DNA of 50,208 nucleotides from Gammaproteobacteria bacterium (GTDB taxonomy: Bacteria; Pseudomonadota; Gammaproteobacteria; Steroidobacterales; Woeseiaceae), in assembly GCA_009937525.1 (NCBI GenBank), contig JAACFE010000007.1, positions 1-50,208 of the forward strand, read 5' to 3'. Position numbers and translations under genes: made by a program. The notes under the pieces are model-generated. The model saw only the letters and a list, made by a program, of their open reading frames with translations, was not told the origin of the DNA and did no database searches. Positions 1 to 8,796 of this stretch are shown here, piece after piece; positions within the stretch are counted from its first letter, which is position 1, and each line of letters begins with the position of its first letter.

Positions 1-1220
1 CGAGCTCGTTCATCAACACCTTCTGGAATACTTACGGCTTCTTCGTGCTGTATGCGCGCCTCGACGACGTTGACGTTTCGAGACACGTTCCGGTCGAAGC
101 CCGCCCCGAAATCGACCGCTGGGCGCTGGCACTGGCGCACCGCACGGTCACGACCGTCACGGATGCGCTGGACGACTACGACGCCAAGACGGCCGGCGAA
201 GCGATCGAGTCCTTCGTCGACCAGCTCAGCAACTGGTACGTGCGACGAAACCGCCGCCGCTTCTGGAAGTCGACGGATCTCGACGACAAGCACATGGCCT
301 ACCTGACGCTCTACGAATGTCTGAAGGTGGCCCACGAACTGATGGCGCCGTTCGTGCCGTTTCTCGCCGAACACGTCTACCAGAACCTGGTCAGGAGCGT
401 CGACAGCGACGCTCCCGACAGCGTGCACATGGTGCCGTGGCCCGAGGCCGACCCCGATTGGCGGAACGACGAACTGCTTCGCGATATCGGTGTCGTGCAG
501 AAGGTCGTCGGCCTTGCGAGGGCGGCGCGCGGCCAGTCCGGCGTCCGCACGAGACAGCCACTGTCCCGCCTGCTGATCCGGGCACCGAGCGACAGAGCAG
601 CGAAGGCGCTCGAGGATCACCAGGACCAGATTCTCGAGGAACTCAACGTGAAGGCGATCGAGTTCATTGCGCGCGACGCCGGTCTCGTCAGCTACCGGAT
701 CAAGCCGAATTTGCCGGTGCTCGGGAAGCGCTACGGCAAACTCATACCGCTGATCAGGCAGGCGCTCGCGGACGCCGACGGTGCGTCGATCGCCGGCGCC
801 GTTGCCCGCGGCGAGACTTTCAGCATCGAAGCGGGCGGTGAGCAGATCGAACTCGGCGACGAAGACCTATTGATCGAGACCGAGTCGGCCGAGGGCTATG
901 CCTGTGGCGAAGACGGCGGCTACCTGACCGCGCTGGATACGAGCCTGAACGAGGAACTGGTCGAGGAAGGGCTGGCGCGCGAGATCGTGCGGTCCGTCCA
1001 GGATGCGCGCAAGCAGGCCGGCCTGGAGGTCTCCGACCGAATCGTGCTCGGCGTCACCGGTTCAGGCGGAATCGAGACGGCGCTCGCAAGACACCGCGAT
1101 TACGTTATGTCTGAAACGCTTGCAACGGACTGGGAGACGGGTCAGGCGCAGCCACTGCACAGCGGCCGGCGCGAGCTGGGTGAAGAGCACTGGACCCTGG
1201 AGTTCCGGAAGGCCCGCTGA
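1..1220 (+). CDS. ileS: Isoleucyl-tRNA synthetase, C-terminal part (5' end outside window)
   Basis: Cytoplasmic enzyme that charges tRNA-Ile with isoleucine. The frame is open from base 3, and about 405 C-terminal residues are visible. Seen: the anticodon-binding helices with NWYVRRNRRRFWKS, then the region around LDTSLNEELVEEGLAREIV that typifies the DUF5915-like tail of eukaryote-like (IleS2) enzymes. The C-terminal four-cysteine zinc finger of the E. coli-type (IleS1) enzyme is absent. Family knowledge: IleS2 enzymes are commonly insensitive to mupirocin. The usual proteobacterial partner lspA does not follow; a short conserved gene in the opposite orientation does. The catalytic HIGH and KMSKS motifs lie upstream of the window. 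Family assignment is secure; the subtype is an inference from the tail. Confidence 0.95.
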   Translation, partial: SSFINTFWNTYGFFVLYARLDDVDVSRHVPVEARPEIDRWALALAHRTVTTVTDALDDYDAKTAGEAIESFVDQLSNWYVRRNRRRFWKSTDLDDKHMAYLTLYECLKVAHELMAPFVPFLAEHVYQNLVRSVDSDAPDSVHMVPWPEADPDWRNDELLRDIGVVQKVVGLARAARGQSGVRTRQPLSRLLIRAPSDRAAKALEDHQDQILEELNVKAIEFIARDAGLVSYRIKPNLPVLGKRYGKLIPLIRQALADADGASIAGAVARGETFSIEAGGEQIELGDEDLLIETESAEGYACGEDGGYLTALDTSLNEELVEEGLAREIVRSVQDARKQAGLEVSDRIVLGVTGSGGIETALARHRDYVMSETLATDWETGQAQPLHSGRRELGEEHWTLEFRKAR

Positions 1221-1252
1221 TTCAGTGTCCGGGTAGCGCCGGGAACGGGGAG

Positions 1253-1624
1253 TCAGGAGACGGATTTGACCAGGAACGGCGGGACCTTGTCGAAGCCCTG
1301 GTGCAGCGGCAGCGGGTCCTGCAGGTTCTCGGCCTGGCGAATCACCTCGCCGAACAGGGTGACGACCAGTTCCGCGCACTCGCTTGCTTCCCTGATCGAC
1401 ATCTTGCGGACCGAGGCACGAACGGCGCCCTCGCCATTAAGCGGCGCGACGCAGTGCAGCCGTGAGCGCAGGTCACCGAACGTCTTTTTCAGTTCACGAG
1501 GCAGCTCGTCTTCTGCGATATCGCCGAGATTCTCCTGGTAGGCCTTGATAAGTCTATGTTTTATATGGCCATCGCCGGCTAGCACCGACACCGCGGCATA
1601 AAAGCGGTCGACGTGGTAGGTCAT
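1253..1624 (-). CDS. Small conserved hypothetical protein
   Basis: A 123-residue soluble protein that I do not recognise. It has no signal peptide or membrane segment and looks mostly helical, with charged stretches such as EDELPRELKKTFGDLRSRL. The ATG at 1624 is preferred because GGAG lies about 5 bases upstream; a GTG two codons earlier sits on top of that site. It is convergent with ileS (32 bp apart), with no clear terminator between them. Codon use resembles the neighbours, so it is probably a real gene. No function can be assigned. Confidence 0.7.
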   Translation of the reverse strand: MTYHVDRFYAAVSVLAGDGHIKHRLIKAYQENLGDIAEDELPRELKKTFGDLRSRLHCVAPLNGEGAVRASVRKMSIREASECAELVVTLFGEVIRQAENLQDPLPLHQGFDKVPPFLVKSVS

Positions 1625-1860
1625 TTCCACTCCAGCGTTCGTATTCTTGTTATGCCGCTTTTTTCACCTCTCAGCGGCTTTTCACGCTTCCTGAGCCGAC
1701 TGCGTCGTGCAGTCACCGGCCTTCGAAAAGGTCGTTACGTTCCTCCCTGAACTTTCAGACACCTGCGCAGCTTTTTTATAACAGAGATCGCGAACCGCGC
1801 GCAAGTGGCCCGAAAGCCGACAGTGGCCCCGGACCGGCGCCTCGTGGGAGATTTCCGCCC

Positions 1861-2862
1861 CTAGTCCTCCAGGACCGGGTAGTAGATGTCGGTCAGGAGT
1901 TCCGCCTCGGATACCGTGGTCGGATCGTTGACGTAGATCTCCCATGCATCGCCATTGCGTTCGAGACCGAGAGCGGCGAAGTAAGCGGCGATCTTACGGT
2001 GGGTCGTACCGAGTTGCCGGTAAGAGCCGACGTGGCGAACCCGGATTGCCGGGCCCGAATACGTGCTGCCCAGTTTGACCGCTGCGCCGTCGCCCGGCGT
2101 CTCTTCCGTGACGCCACGCACAGGGATCGCCGCATCGAAGCGCAGCTCACTGCCTTCGAAACCACGCACGATGGACAACGGTGCGCCGGCCTCTGCCAGG
2201 CCGTGCGCGTCGATGAAAGAGAGGATCTCGAAGTAGGCTTTGCCCATGGCCTCGGAGATCGCCGCCGGTTCGGGCAAAGATGTCGCCGGCCGGTATGCAA
2301 TCTGAACAGCCTCGACCACCCGGTGTTCCACGTCGAGATCTCCGAAGTCGGTTCGCGGCAATGACTCTGCGAGGTCTTTCAGTGCTGATATGCCGCTGTC
2401 GTATTCACGCTTCACCACTCCGGAGAGCAGCACGGCGAAATAACGGCCGACGAGATTGAGGCCGTGATCATGCGCGAACCCCCATGTCACCCGGGTCCTG
2501 CCGTCCTCGCGTCCGATGTCGAACCAGGTACGGGCCTCGCCCGGCTCTCCCGGATTGATCGTTGTGGCGACGTGTTCGGTTGCACGGCTTTCAACGATTG
2601 TCTGTGTGCCACTGCCGGCCACGATGCCGTCCCACGTGACGGTCGCGCCGACCCCGCGATTCGGGCCGGAGAAGGCAACGCGCGCGTTCGGGTCGGTGGC
2701 AGTTCTCGGCAACCAGAGGTCCACGCGACGAAAGTCGTTGACGAGCGCGAATACGGTGGCCGGCGGTGCGTCGACGAGCGTGCTGACCTCGACACGGCTG
2801 TGCCTGGGTAGTAACAGGCCGACGACGATGAGAAAGGCGACGAGCGCGCCGATGACATACAT
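1861..2862 (-). CDS. Membrane-anchored SRPBCC domain plus GyrI-like effector-binding domain protein
   Basis: A 333-residue protein. The N-terminal membrane segment (MYVIGALVAFLIVVGLLL) is followed by a polyketide-cyclase/START-like SRPBCC fold (about 25-165, beginning RVEVSTLVDAPPATVF) and a C-terminal GyrI/AraC-effector-like domain (about 180-333). Both folds bind hydrophobic small molecules, so a ligand-binding envelope protein is likely. No ligand can be inferred. The ATG at 2862 places the membrane segment at the very N-terminus; a GTG at 2889 would add nine residues. It is divergent from murI, with only 36 bp between starts, so the promoters must overlap. Confidence 0.75.
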   Translation of the reverse strand: MYVIGALVAFLIVVGLLLPRHSRVEVSTLVDAPPATVFALVNDFRRVDLWLPRTATDPNARVAFSGPNRGVGATVTWDGIVAGSGTQTIVESRATEHVATTINPGEPGEARTWFDIGREDGRTRVTWGFAHDHGLNLVGRYFAVLLSGVVKREYDSGISALKDLAESLPRTDFGDLDVEHRVVEAVQIAYRPATSLPEPAAISEAMGKAYFEILSFIDAHGLAEAGAPLSIVRGFEGSELRFDAAIPVRGVTEETPGDGAAVKLGSTYSGPAIRVRHVGSYRQLGTTHRKIAAYFAALGLERNGDAWEIYVNDPTTVSEAELLTDIYYPVLED

Positions 2863-2898
2863 GAATTTTTGCACGCCGTACTCTGGCACAATGCGCCA

Positions 2899-3726
2899 AT
2901 GAATGCATCAAACAGCAGGCGCCTGCCGGTCGGTGTTTTCGATTCCGGCGTCGGGGGGCTGACCGTGCTCCGAGAGCTTCGCGAAGCGCTGCCGCACGAA
3001 GACCTCACCTACCTGGGCGATACCGCCAGGCTGCCCTACGGCACCAAGAGCCGGTCGTCGATCAGTCGTTATGCGGGCCAGGCGACGTCGAAGCTCCAGG
3101 AACGCGGTATCAAGCTGCTCGTCGTTGCCTGCAACACGGCATCAGCGGTTGCCCTCGACGCGTTGAAGGAACAGATGCGGCCGGTGCCCGTCATCGGTGT
3201 CGTCGAGCCGGGGGCAACTGCGGCCGTCGCGGCACGGCCCGGTGGGCGGCACCTGGTGCTGGCGACCGAGGCTACCGTCCGCTACGGCGCCTACCGGGAG
3301 GCGATTCTCCGCCGCGATGACCAGGCAGAGGTGCGGGAACTCGCCTGCGAACTGATGGTGTCGCTGGCCGAGGAAGGGTGGACCGAGGGGAGCATTGCGG
3401 AAGCGATCATCCGGCGTTACCTGGAGCCACTCGAGGCGCTCGATTTCGAGCCGGACAGCATCATCCTCGGCTGCACGCACTTTCCGCTGCTGAGGCCGGC
3501 GATCCGGCGCGTGGTTGCCGAAGAAGCGGCAATCGTCGACTCGGCAAGCACGACGGCCAGTGTCGCAGCGGCGATGCTTGCCGACCTGGAGCTTTTCAAT
3601 GAACGCGCGGGTCCCGGGCAGCTGCGTTTGATGGCGACCGACGGGGCGAGCCGTTTTGCTCGTGTCGGCGGCCGGTTCATCGGCGAGGACCTGGACGCGT
3701 CGGACATAGAACTCGTCGACCTCTAG
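2899..3726 (+). CDS. murI: Glutamate racemase
   Basis: Interconverts L- and D-glutamate in the cytoplasm to supply D-Glu for peptidoglycan. It has 275 residues, normal for the family. Seen: the N-terminal FDSGVGGLTVL motif, the first catalytic cysteine in VVACNTAS (Cys78) and the second in LGCTHFPLL (Cys192), the acid/base pair of the cofactor-independent racemases. The ATG at 2899 leads straight into the conserved N-terminus; a TTG at 2869 would extend it into the divergent neighbour. No clear Shine-Dalgarno sequence is visible. Confidence 0.96.
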   Translation: MNASNSRRLPVGVFDSGVGGLTVLRELREALPHEDLTYLGDTARLPYGTKSRSSISRYAGQATSKLQERGIKLLVVACNTASAVALDALKEQMRPVPVIGVVEPGATAAVAARPGGRHLVLATEATVRYGAYREAILRRDDQAEVRELACELMVSLAEEGWTEGSIAEAIIRRYLEPLEALDFEPDSIILGCTHFPLLRPAIRRVVAEEAAIVDSASTTASVAAAMLADLELFNERAGPGQLRLMATDGASRFARVGGRFIGEDLDASDIELVDL

Positions 3727-3800
3727 AGCGACGTCTCCAGGGCGCGATGCGGCGGCGTCCTGTGCAATAATCGCCCACCTGCCTGCAGAGAGGACACGAT

Positions 3801-5462
3801 GTGACCGCAACGATGCTCGCGCGCGCAGTGCGCATTCTCGTACCTACGGTGGTGCTGGTGGCCTGCACCGCGGAGGCACCGGACGAACCGGCCGTATCCG
3901 TCGCCGATACGGTCGAACCGCGCCCCGAGATCTATGCCGAATTCGAATTGACGGCCGACCTGAGCCACCTCAGCGAGCAGCAACACGAGATGATCGGCGT
4001 ACTGATCGAGGCGTCGAAGATCATGGACGACCTGTTCTGGCGGCAGGCCTGGGGTGACGATTACAAGGCCCGGCTCGCACTCATCGACGACGACAGCACG
4101 CGGCGATTTGCGGCGCTGAATTACGGACCCTGGGACCGGCTGGCCAACGATGCGCCGTTCATTAAAGGCGTCGGTCCCAAGCCGCCCGGCGCGAATTTCT
4201 ACCCGCCCGACATGAGCAAGGAGGAATTCGAGGCGGCCTATCTCCCGGGCAAGAAAGGCCTTTACTCGCTGGTGCGTCGCGACAACGCCGGTGAGCTGGT
4301 CCTGGTCCCGTACCACGTCGCTTACAAGGACGATTTGCAACAGGCCGCAACGCTGCTGCGCCAGGCCGCCGACCTCGCCGGCGATCAGCAGTTCGCAACC
4401 TACCTCAAACTCCGGGCAGCGGCATTGATCAGCGACGAATTCCAGACCAGCGATCTGTTCTGGATGGACGTCAAGTCGAATCCGATCGACGTCGTTATCG
4501 GCCCCATCGAGACCTATGAGGACCGGTTGTACGGTTACCGCGCGGCTTACGAATCCTACGTTCTGATCAAGGACCTGGAGTGGAGCGAGCAATTGAGTCG
4601 ATTCGCGCTGTTCCTGCCGGAGTTACAGGAGGGGTTGCCGGTTCCGGACGAGTACAAGTGGGAGACGCCCGGGACGGATTCCGACCTGAATGCTTATGAC
4701 GTCGTCTACTATGCCGGGCACAGCAACGCGGGGTCCAAGACGATCGCGATCAACCTGCCTAACGACGAGGAAGTACAGCTCGAGAAGGGGACGCGCCGCC
4801 TGCAGCTGAAGAACGCAATGCAGGCCAAGTTCGAGAAGATTCTGCTGCCGATCGCCGGCCATCTCATCGACGAGGCGCAACGCAAGCACGTTACGTTCGA
4901 TGCGTTCTTCGGCAACACGATGTTCCATGAAGTCGCCCACGGGCTGGGCATCAAGAACACGGTCACCGGCAAGGGAACAGTGCGCGAGGCGCTGCTCGAC
5001 GTCGCTTCCAGCATGGAAGAGGGCAAGGCAGACGTGCTGGGACTGTACATGGTCTCGGAGTTGCACGAAGCGGGCGAACTCGGGGACGTCGACATCATGG
5101 ATCACTACGTGACGTTCATGGCCAGTATCTTTCGCTCGATCCGCTTTGGTGCAGCCAGTGCGCACGGCAAGGCGAACATGGTGCGCTTCAACTTCTTCAG
5201 GGAGCAGGGCGCTTTCGTCCGTGATCCGGAGACGGAAACGTACCGGGTCGACGAGGATCAAATGACGCACGCCATGACCGAGTTGTCGCGACTGCTCCTG
5301 ACGCTGCAGGGCGACGGAGATTACCAGGGCGCGAGCGAACTCACGGCGAGCAAGGGCGTTATCGGTGAGCAGCTGCAGGCGGACCTCGATCGCCTGACCC
5401 GGGCCGGCATTCCGGTCGATATCACGTTCAGGCAGGGCCTCGCCCAGCTCGGGCTCGACTAG
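3801..5462 (+). CDS. M49 (dipeptidyl-peptidase III)-like zinc peptidase lipoprotein
   Basis: A 553-residue predicted lipoprotein starting at GTG (AGAGAGGA upstream). The signal peptide ends in a LVAC lipobox, so it should be exported and lipid-anchored. Zinc site: HEVAH (376-380) and EEGKAD (406-411), matching the paired motifs of family M49, although classical DPP III carries a six-residue HEXXGH motif rather than this five-residue HEXXH. The rest (YYAGHSNAG, IAINLPNDEEV) also resembles bacterial M49-like proteins. The expected activity is cleavage of short peptides; whether it acts as a dipeptidyl-peptidase is uncertain. The 3' end overlaps the convergent propeller gene by 4 bp. Confidence 0.85.
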   Translation: MTATMLARAVRILVPTVVLVACTAEAPDEPAVSVADTVEPRPEIYAEFELTADLSHLSEQQHEMIGVLIEASKIMDDLFWRQAWGDDYKARLALIDDDSTRRFAALNYGPWDRLANDAPFIKGVGPKPPGANFYPPDMSKEEFEAAYLPGKKGLYSLVRRDNAGELVLVPYHVAYKDDLQQAATLLRQAADLAGDQQFATYLKLRAAALISDEFQTSDLFWMDVKSNPIDVVIGPIETYEDRLYGYRAAYESYVLIKDLEWSEQLSRFALFLPELQEGLPVPDEYKWETPGTDSDLNAYDVVYYAGHSNAGSKTIAINLPNDEEVQLEKGTRRLQLKNAMQAKFEKILLPIAGHLIDEAQRKHVTFDAFFGNTMFHEVAHGLGIKNTVTGKGTVREALLDVASSMEEGKADVLGLYMVSELHEAGELGDVDIMDHYVTFMASIFRSIRFGAASAHGKANMVRFNFFREQGAFVRDPETETYRVDEDQMTHAMTELSRLLLTLQGDGDYQGASELTASKGVIGEQLQADLDRLTRAGIPVDITFRQGLAQLGLD

Positions 5463-6559
5463 CGAGGCAGAGCGGCTTTGTCGATGTACGGCAGGTCGTG
5501 ACCGAAAAGCCGGGTCAGGTACAGCCGTTGCCCCGTTTCGCAGGCACCGGTCACGGCCGGATAGGTAGCCGAAGGATCCTGCAGGCTCAGCAGCACGTCA
5601 CCGTCGCCTGTGATCGCGACGAGATGCGACGAGGGGATCGCCTTCGGGCGCAGGAACGCCGGCAGCCGTTGCACGATCTTGCGCAGCAGGGGCCTGTCCG
5701 ACAATGCATCGAGTTTCGCGTCGCGCGGAGCGACAAGCCCGACCCAGAAACGCCCGTCTTCACCATTGTTTACGTTATCGGGAAAGCCCGGGAGGTTTTC
5801 TAGAATTGCCTCCGTCGCGCCTGCGTCCGGCCCCCGCAGCCAGTAGCGCAGGATTCTGTAGCTGCCGGTCTCCGCAACCAGCAGGAAGCGTTCGTCGGCG
5901 CTGAGCGCAACGCCGTTGGCAAAGTTCAGTCCGTCCATGATGACCTGCACGTCACCGCTCCGGGGGTCGAAAGCAATTACGCGTCCGTGTCCGCCGTGCT
6001 CGAGGATGTCCAGCAGGCTGGCTTCGTAGGTGCCGTCCCAGGCCTTCGCGCCGAATTTCGTGGACGCGTCCGAGAAATAGATGATGCCGTCCTTCGACAC
6101 CGCGAGATCGTCCGCATATGCCAGTGGCTCGCCGTCGATCTCGGTCAGCAATTCCGTAACCTCGCCGAGCGGTGAGATTCGTTGTATGCCGTAGTAGGCG
6201 TTGGCAACGAGCAAGGAACCGTCTGGTAACGCTTCGATACCGAGCGGGCGGCCACCGACACGAGCAAACTCGGCGACCTCGGCCGACTGCTGCCCGATGC
6301 GCAGTATCGTGCCGGCCTTCGTCGTGGCGTATAGCGCGCCGTCGTGGCCCACGGCAACGTCTTCCGGGCCTTCGTGGCCGCCGAGATCGATCGCGGCTGC
6401 GCCGGACAGCGCATCGTTGGCGGCGAAAACGCCGGTCAGGCCCCGGTCTTGCGGCGCCTGCCAGGCAACCGGATCCACCGGAACCGGCCAGGCCGCGAGG
6501 TACAGGCCGGGCAGTGCCAGGCACGCGACAAGGAACGGGCCGAGACGCCGCAAATGCAC
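5459..6559 (-). CDS. SMP-30/strictosidine-synthase-like beta-propeller protein
   Basis: About 366 residues with an N-terminal membrane anchor or signal (FLVACLALPGLYLAAW) and a six-bladed propeller of the SMP-30/gluconolactonase and strictosidine synthase (APMAP-like) type. Seen: GHEGPEDVAV, YADDLAVSKDGIIYFSDAS, the central strand FANGVALSADERFLLVAETGSYRILRYW (quoted in part: LLVAETGSYRILRYW) and FPDNVN. Members are usually calcium-dependent lactonases or esterases; the substrate here is unknown. The GTG at 6559 was chosen because it starts just before the membrane segment and lies 14 bp after the folE stop. A longer reading would run antisense-free into folE and is less likely. Probably cotranscribed with folE. 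Confidence 0.8.
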   Translation of the reverse strand: MHLRRLGPFLVACLALPGLYLAAWPVPVDPVAWQAPQDRGLTGVFAANDALSGAAAIDLGGHEGPEDVAVGHDGALYATTKAGTILRIGQQSAEVAEFARVGGRPLGIEALPDGSLLVANAYYGIQRISPLGEVTELLTEIDGEPLAYADDLAVSKDGIIYFSDASTKFGAKAWDGTYEASLLDILEHGGHGRVIAFDPRSGDVQVIMDGLNFANGVALSADERFLLVAETGSYRILRYWLRGPDAGATEAILENLPGFPDNVNNGEDGRFWVGLVAPRDAKLDALSDRPLLRKIVQRLPAFLRPKAIPSSHLVAITGDGDVLLSLQDPSATYPAVTGACETGQRLYLTRLFGHDLPYIDKAALPR

Positions 6560-6573
6560 GTTCGATCGCGCTG

Positions 6574-7179
6574 CTAGCGCTGGTTGTCGATCATGTCGAG
6601 GAATTCGGCGCGCGTGCGTGCATCCTTGCGGAAGGTTCCCAGCATCTGGCTGGTAACCATCGACACCTCCGACTTGTGGATACCGCGCGTGGTCATGCAC
6701 TGATGGGTTGCCTCTATGACAACGCCAACGCCCTTGGGGTTCAGGACGTTCCAGATGCAGTTGGCGATCTGCGCCGTCATCTTCTCCTGGACCTGGAAGC
6801 GGCGCGCGAACGCCTCGACGACGCGGGCGAGCTTGCTGATTCCGACGACCTTGTTGTTCGGCAGATAGCCGACGTGGGCGCGGCCGATGATCGGTGCCAT
6901 GTGATGTTCGCAGTGGGACTCGAAAGCGATATCGCGAAGCACGATCATCTCGTCATAACCCTCGACTTCTTCGAAGGTGCGCTTCATGAACTTTATCGGG
7001 TCTTCCTTGTAGCCGCTGAACCAGTCCTCGTAGGCCGTTACGACCCGTTTCGGTGTATCCAGCAGACCCTCCCGGCGGGGATCTTCCCCGGCCCAAAGGA
7101 GCAGTATCCGGATCGCTTCTTCCGCCTGCTTGCGGCTCGGCCTGCGCGGTTTTCGGGATGTCTTCTCGGTTGTTGCCAC
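6574..7179 (-). CDS. folE: GTP cyclohydrolase I
   Basis: Converts GTP to 7,8-dihydroneopterin triphosphate, the first step of tetrahydrofolate (and queuosine) synthesis in the cytoplasm. It has 201 residues, full length. Zinc ligands are visible as Cys90 and His93 in [10 protein letters not shown] and Cys161 in HQCMTTRGI. The substrate-site segment [18 protein letters not shown] is intact. The start is GTG, with AAGGA about 8 bases upstream. It is first of a pair with the propeller gene. Confidence 0.97.
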   Translation of the reverse strand: MATTEKTSRKPRRPSRKQAEEAIRILLLWAGEDPRREGLLDTPKRVVTAYEDWFSGYKEDPIKFMKRTFEEVEGYDEMIVLRDIAFESHCEHHMAPIIGRAHVGYLPNNKVVGISKLARVVEAFARRFQVQEKMTAQIANCIWNVLNPKGVGVVIEATHQCMTTRGIHKSEVSMVTSQMLGTFRKDARTRAEFLDMIDNQR

Positions 7180-7258
7180 GGCAGGATCCTTATCGAATGA
7201 GCTGCCGATACTACCGGGAATGCCTGGGGGGTTACAGTACCGGCAGACGCCGGCGGAA

Positions 7259-7921
7259 TCAGGCGCTGTTGCGATCCGGTTCCAGGCCGGTCGGGCAGCT
7301 CACCCCCGTGCCACCGATGCCGCAATACCCTCCCGGATTCTTCGCGAGGTACTGCTGGTGATAGTCCTCGGCATAATAGAACGTATCCAGCGGCGCTATC
7401 TCGGTCGTTATGCTGCCGAAGCCCGACCTGTCGAGTTCGTCCTGGTAGGCACGCCGGGATTGCCGTGCAGCATTCTGCTGTTCATCGCTGCAGGTATAGA
7501 CGGCCGACCGGTACTGGGTGCCGATGTCATTTCCCTGCCGCATCCCCTGGGTGGGGTCGTGTGCTTCCCAGAATACGGCCAGCAGCCGGTCGTAGCTCAC
7601 GACGGCAGGGTCGAACACCACGAGCACGACCTCGGTATGGCCCGTGAGGCCGCTGCACACTTCCTCGTAGGTCGGATTCGGCGTAATGCCGCCCGCATAT
7701 CCCGCGGCCGTGCTGAACACGCCTGCGGTTTCCCAGAAACGACGCTCCGCGCCCCAGAAGCAGCCGAGACCGAATACGGCCTGTTGCAGTTCGGGCGCGA
7801 ACGGGCCTTCGAGCGGATTGCCGTTCACGAAGTGCGCTGCCGGAACCGGCATGGCGTCATCGCGCCCGGGCAAGGCCTCGTCGCGACCGGGGAGAGTGGT
7901 CTTCCTGTCTCTGCCGAACAT
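7259..7921 (-). CDS. msrA: Peptide methionine-(S)-S-oxide reductase
   Basis: Repairs oxidised protein methionine (S-sulfoxide) using thioredoxin. It has 220 residues. The catalytic Cys54 sits in GCFWG, and resolving cysteines lie in the C-terminal [13 protein letters not shown] tail. The long N-terminus ([19 protein letters not shown]) matches the E. coli-type MsrA, which supports this start. Its ATG lies 1 nt after the stop of the upstream M23 peptidase gene, so the two are probably cotranscribed. Confidence 0.96.
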   Translation of the reverse strand: MFGRDRKTTLPGRDEALPGRDDAMPVPAAHFVNGNPLEGPFAPELQQAVFGLGCFWGAERRFWETAGVFSTAAGYAGGITPNPTYEEVCSGLTGHTEVVLVVFDPAVVSYDRLLAVFWEAHDPTQGMRQGNDIGTQYRSAVYTCSDEQQNAARQSRRAYQDELDRSGFGSITTEIAPLDTFYYAEDYHQQYLAKNPGGYCGIGGTGVSCPTGLEPDRNSA

Positions 7922-7922
7922 G

Positions 7923-8759
7923 TCAGGTCGCCTGGTAGCGAGCGCCGTGGCGGGGCCGCATCACCACGCCGTCCGCACTTCGGAATCGCACTGGAATCGA
8001 CTGGGTATTACCCCATTCCGTTGCCCGGTAGACCGCGAAATGCAGGTGCGGCATGGTCGTGTGGCCGGTGTTGCCCGACAGGCCGATCTTCTGGCCGCGT
8101 GCAACGTGGTCGCCAACGTCGACGAGCGCGCCGTCCTTTTGCAGGTGGTAGTACTCGCCGGTCGTGCCGTCGTCGTGAAGTATGACGATGTAATTCGCAT
8201 AACGGCCACAGCCGTCTTCCCAGCAGCCGATCGAATGGGACTCCTCCACGCGCGCGACGACGCCGGCTCGGGCCGCATGCACCGGCGTGCCGTCCGGCAT
8301 GTCGAAATCCACGGCGAAGGCTTCGAGGCCGTTATGGCTGAAACGCGAGCCATAGCCCTGCAGGACCCGGTATGACTTGCCGCTGGCATAGGGCAATGCG
8401 TACAGGTGGTCGTCGTCGTGCGCCGCATCCTTGTCGCCGACGGTCCATTCGAGGAAATAACGATAGTGGCCTTCGGACCGCTCGTCGGCCCGGTTGAGCA
8501 TCATTATCCGTGCCGACTCCTGCGGGCCGAGAGTGCGAGTGACCGTCTTGGGACCGGCTACGTTGAAGAAATGCGTCCGAACACGAAGCGTGTAGGTGAC
8601 GGGGTAATCCTGGAGGTTCTTGGCGCGTAGCTCCACGTTCCCTCCCTGGTCGACGGCGTCGACGCAGATCCAGTCATCGCGGCAATCCGCGAGAGCGGAC
8701 GAGCCCAGCATCACGGCGATCGCCGCAGTTGCCTGCCGAATCATCTTTATTGACCTCAT
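7923..8759 (-). CDS. Secreted M23 (LytM) family peptidase
   Basis: A 278-residue exported protein with a signal peptide ending near SSALA. An N-terminal beta domain precedes a LytM/M23 domain (about 130-245). Seen: [17 protein letters not shown] (His142 and Asp151/153), EYYH (His205) and MPHLHF (His238/240), i.e. the complete zinc and catalytic set. Likely a periplasmic peptidoglycan endopeptidase or a regulator of one. It has a pair of extra cysteines (CWEDGC) inside the domain. It precedes msrA with 1 nt spacing and follows the TPR gene across a strong hairpin. Confidence 0.88.
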   Translation of the reverse strand: MRSIKMIRQATAAIAVMLGSSALADCRDDWICVDAVDQGGNVELRAKNLQDYPVTYTLRVRTHFFNVAGPKTVTRTLGPQESARIMMLNRADERSEGHYRYFLEWTVGDKDAAHDDDHLYALPYASGKSYRVLQGYGSRFSHNGLEAFAVDFDMPDGTPVHAARAGVVARVEESHSIGCWEDGCGRYANYIVILHDDGTTGEYYHLQKDGALVDVGDHVARGQKIGLSGNTGHTTMPHLHFAVYRATEWGNTQSIPVRFRSADGVVMRPRHGARYQAT

Positions 8760-8778
8760 TCGCTGCCCCTCTCAGCTC

Positions 8779-8796
8779 GCCGGCGGAACCGCCGGC
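8779..8796 (-). other. Stem-loop after the TPR gene
   Basis: A perfect 8-bp inverted repeat GCCGGCGG/CCGCCGGC with a 2-base loop, beginning at the stop codon of the TPR gene. There is no T-run on the minus-strand side, so it is not a typical intrinsic terminator. It may stabilise the 3' end or reduce read-through into the M23 peptidase gene 37 bp on. Confidence 0.5.

Noticed and set aside
8779-8796. Intrinsic terminator after the TPR gene
   Set aside because: Strong stem but no T-run on the transcribed side; kept only as a stem-loop.
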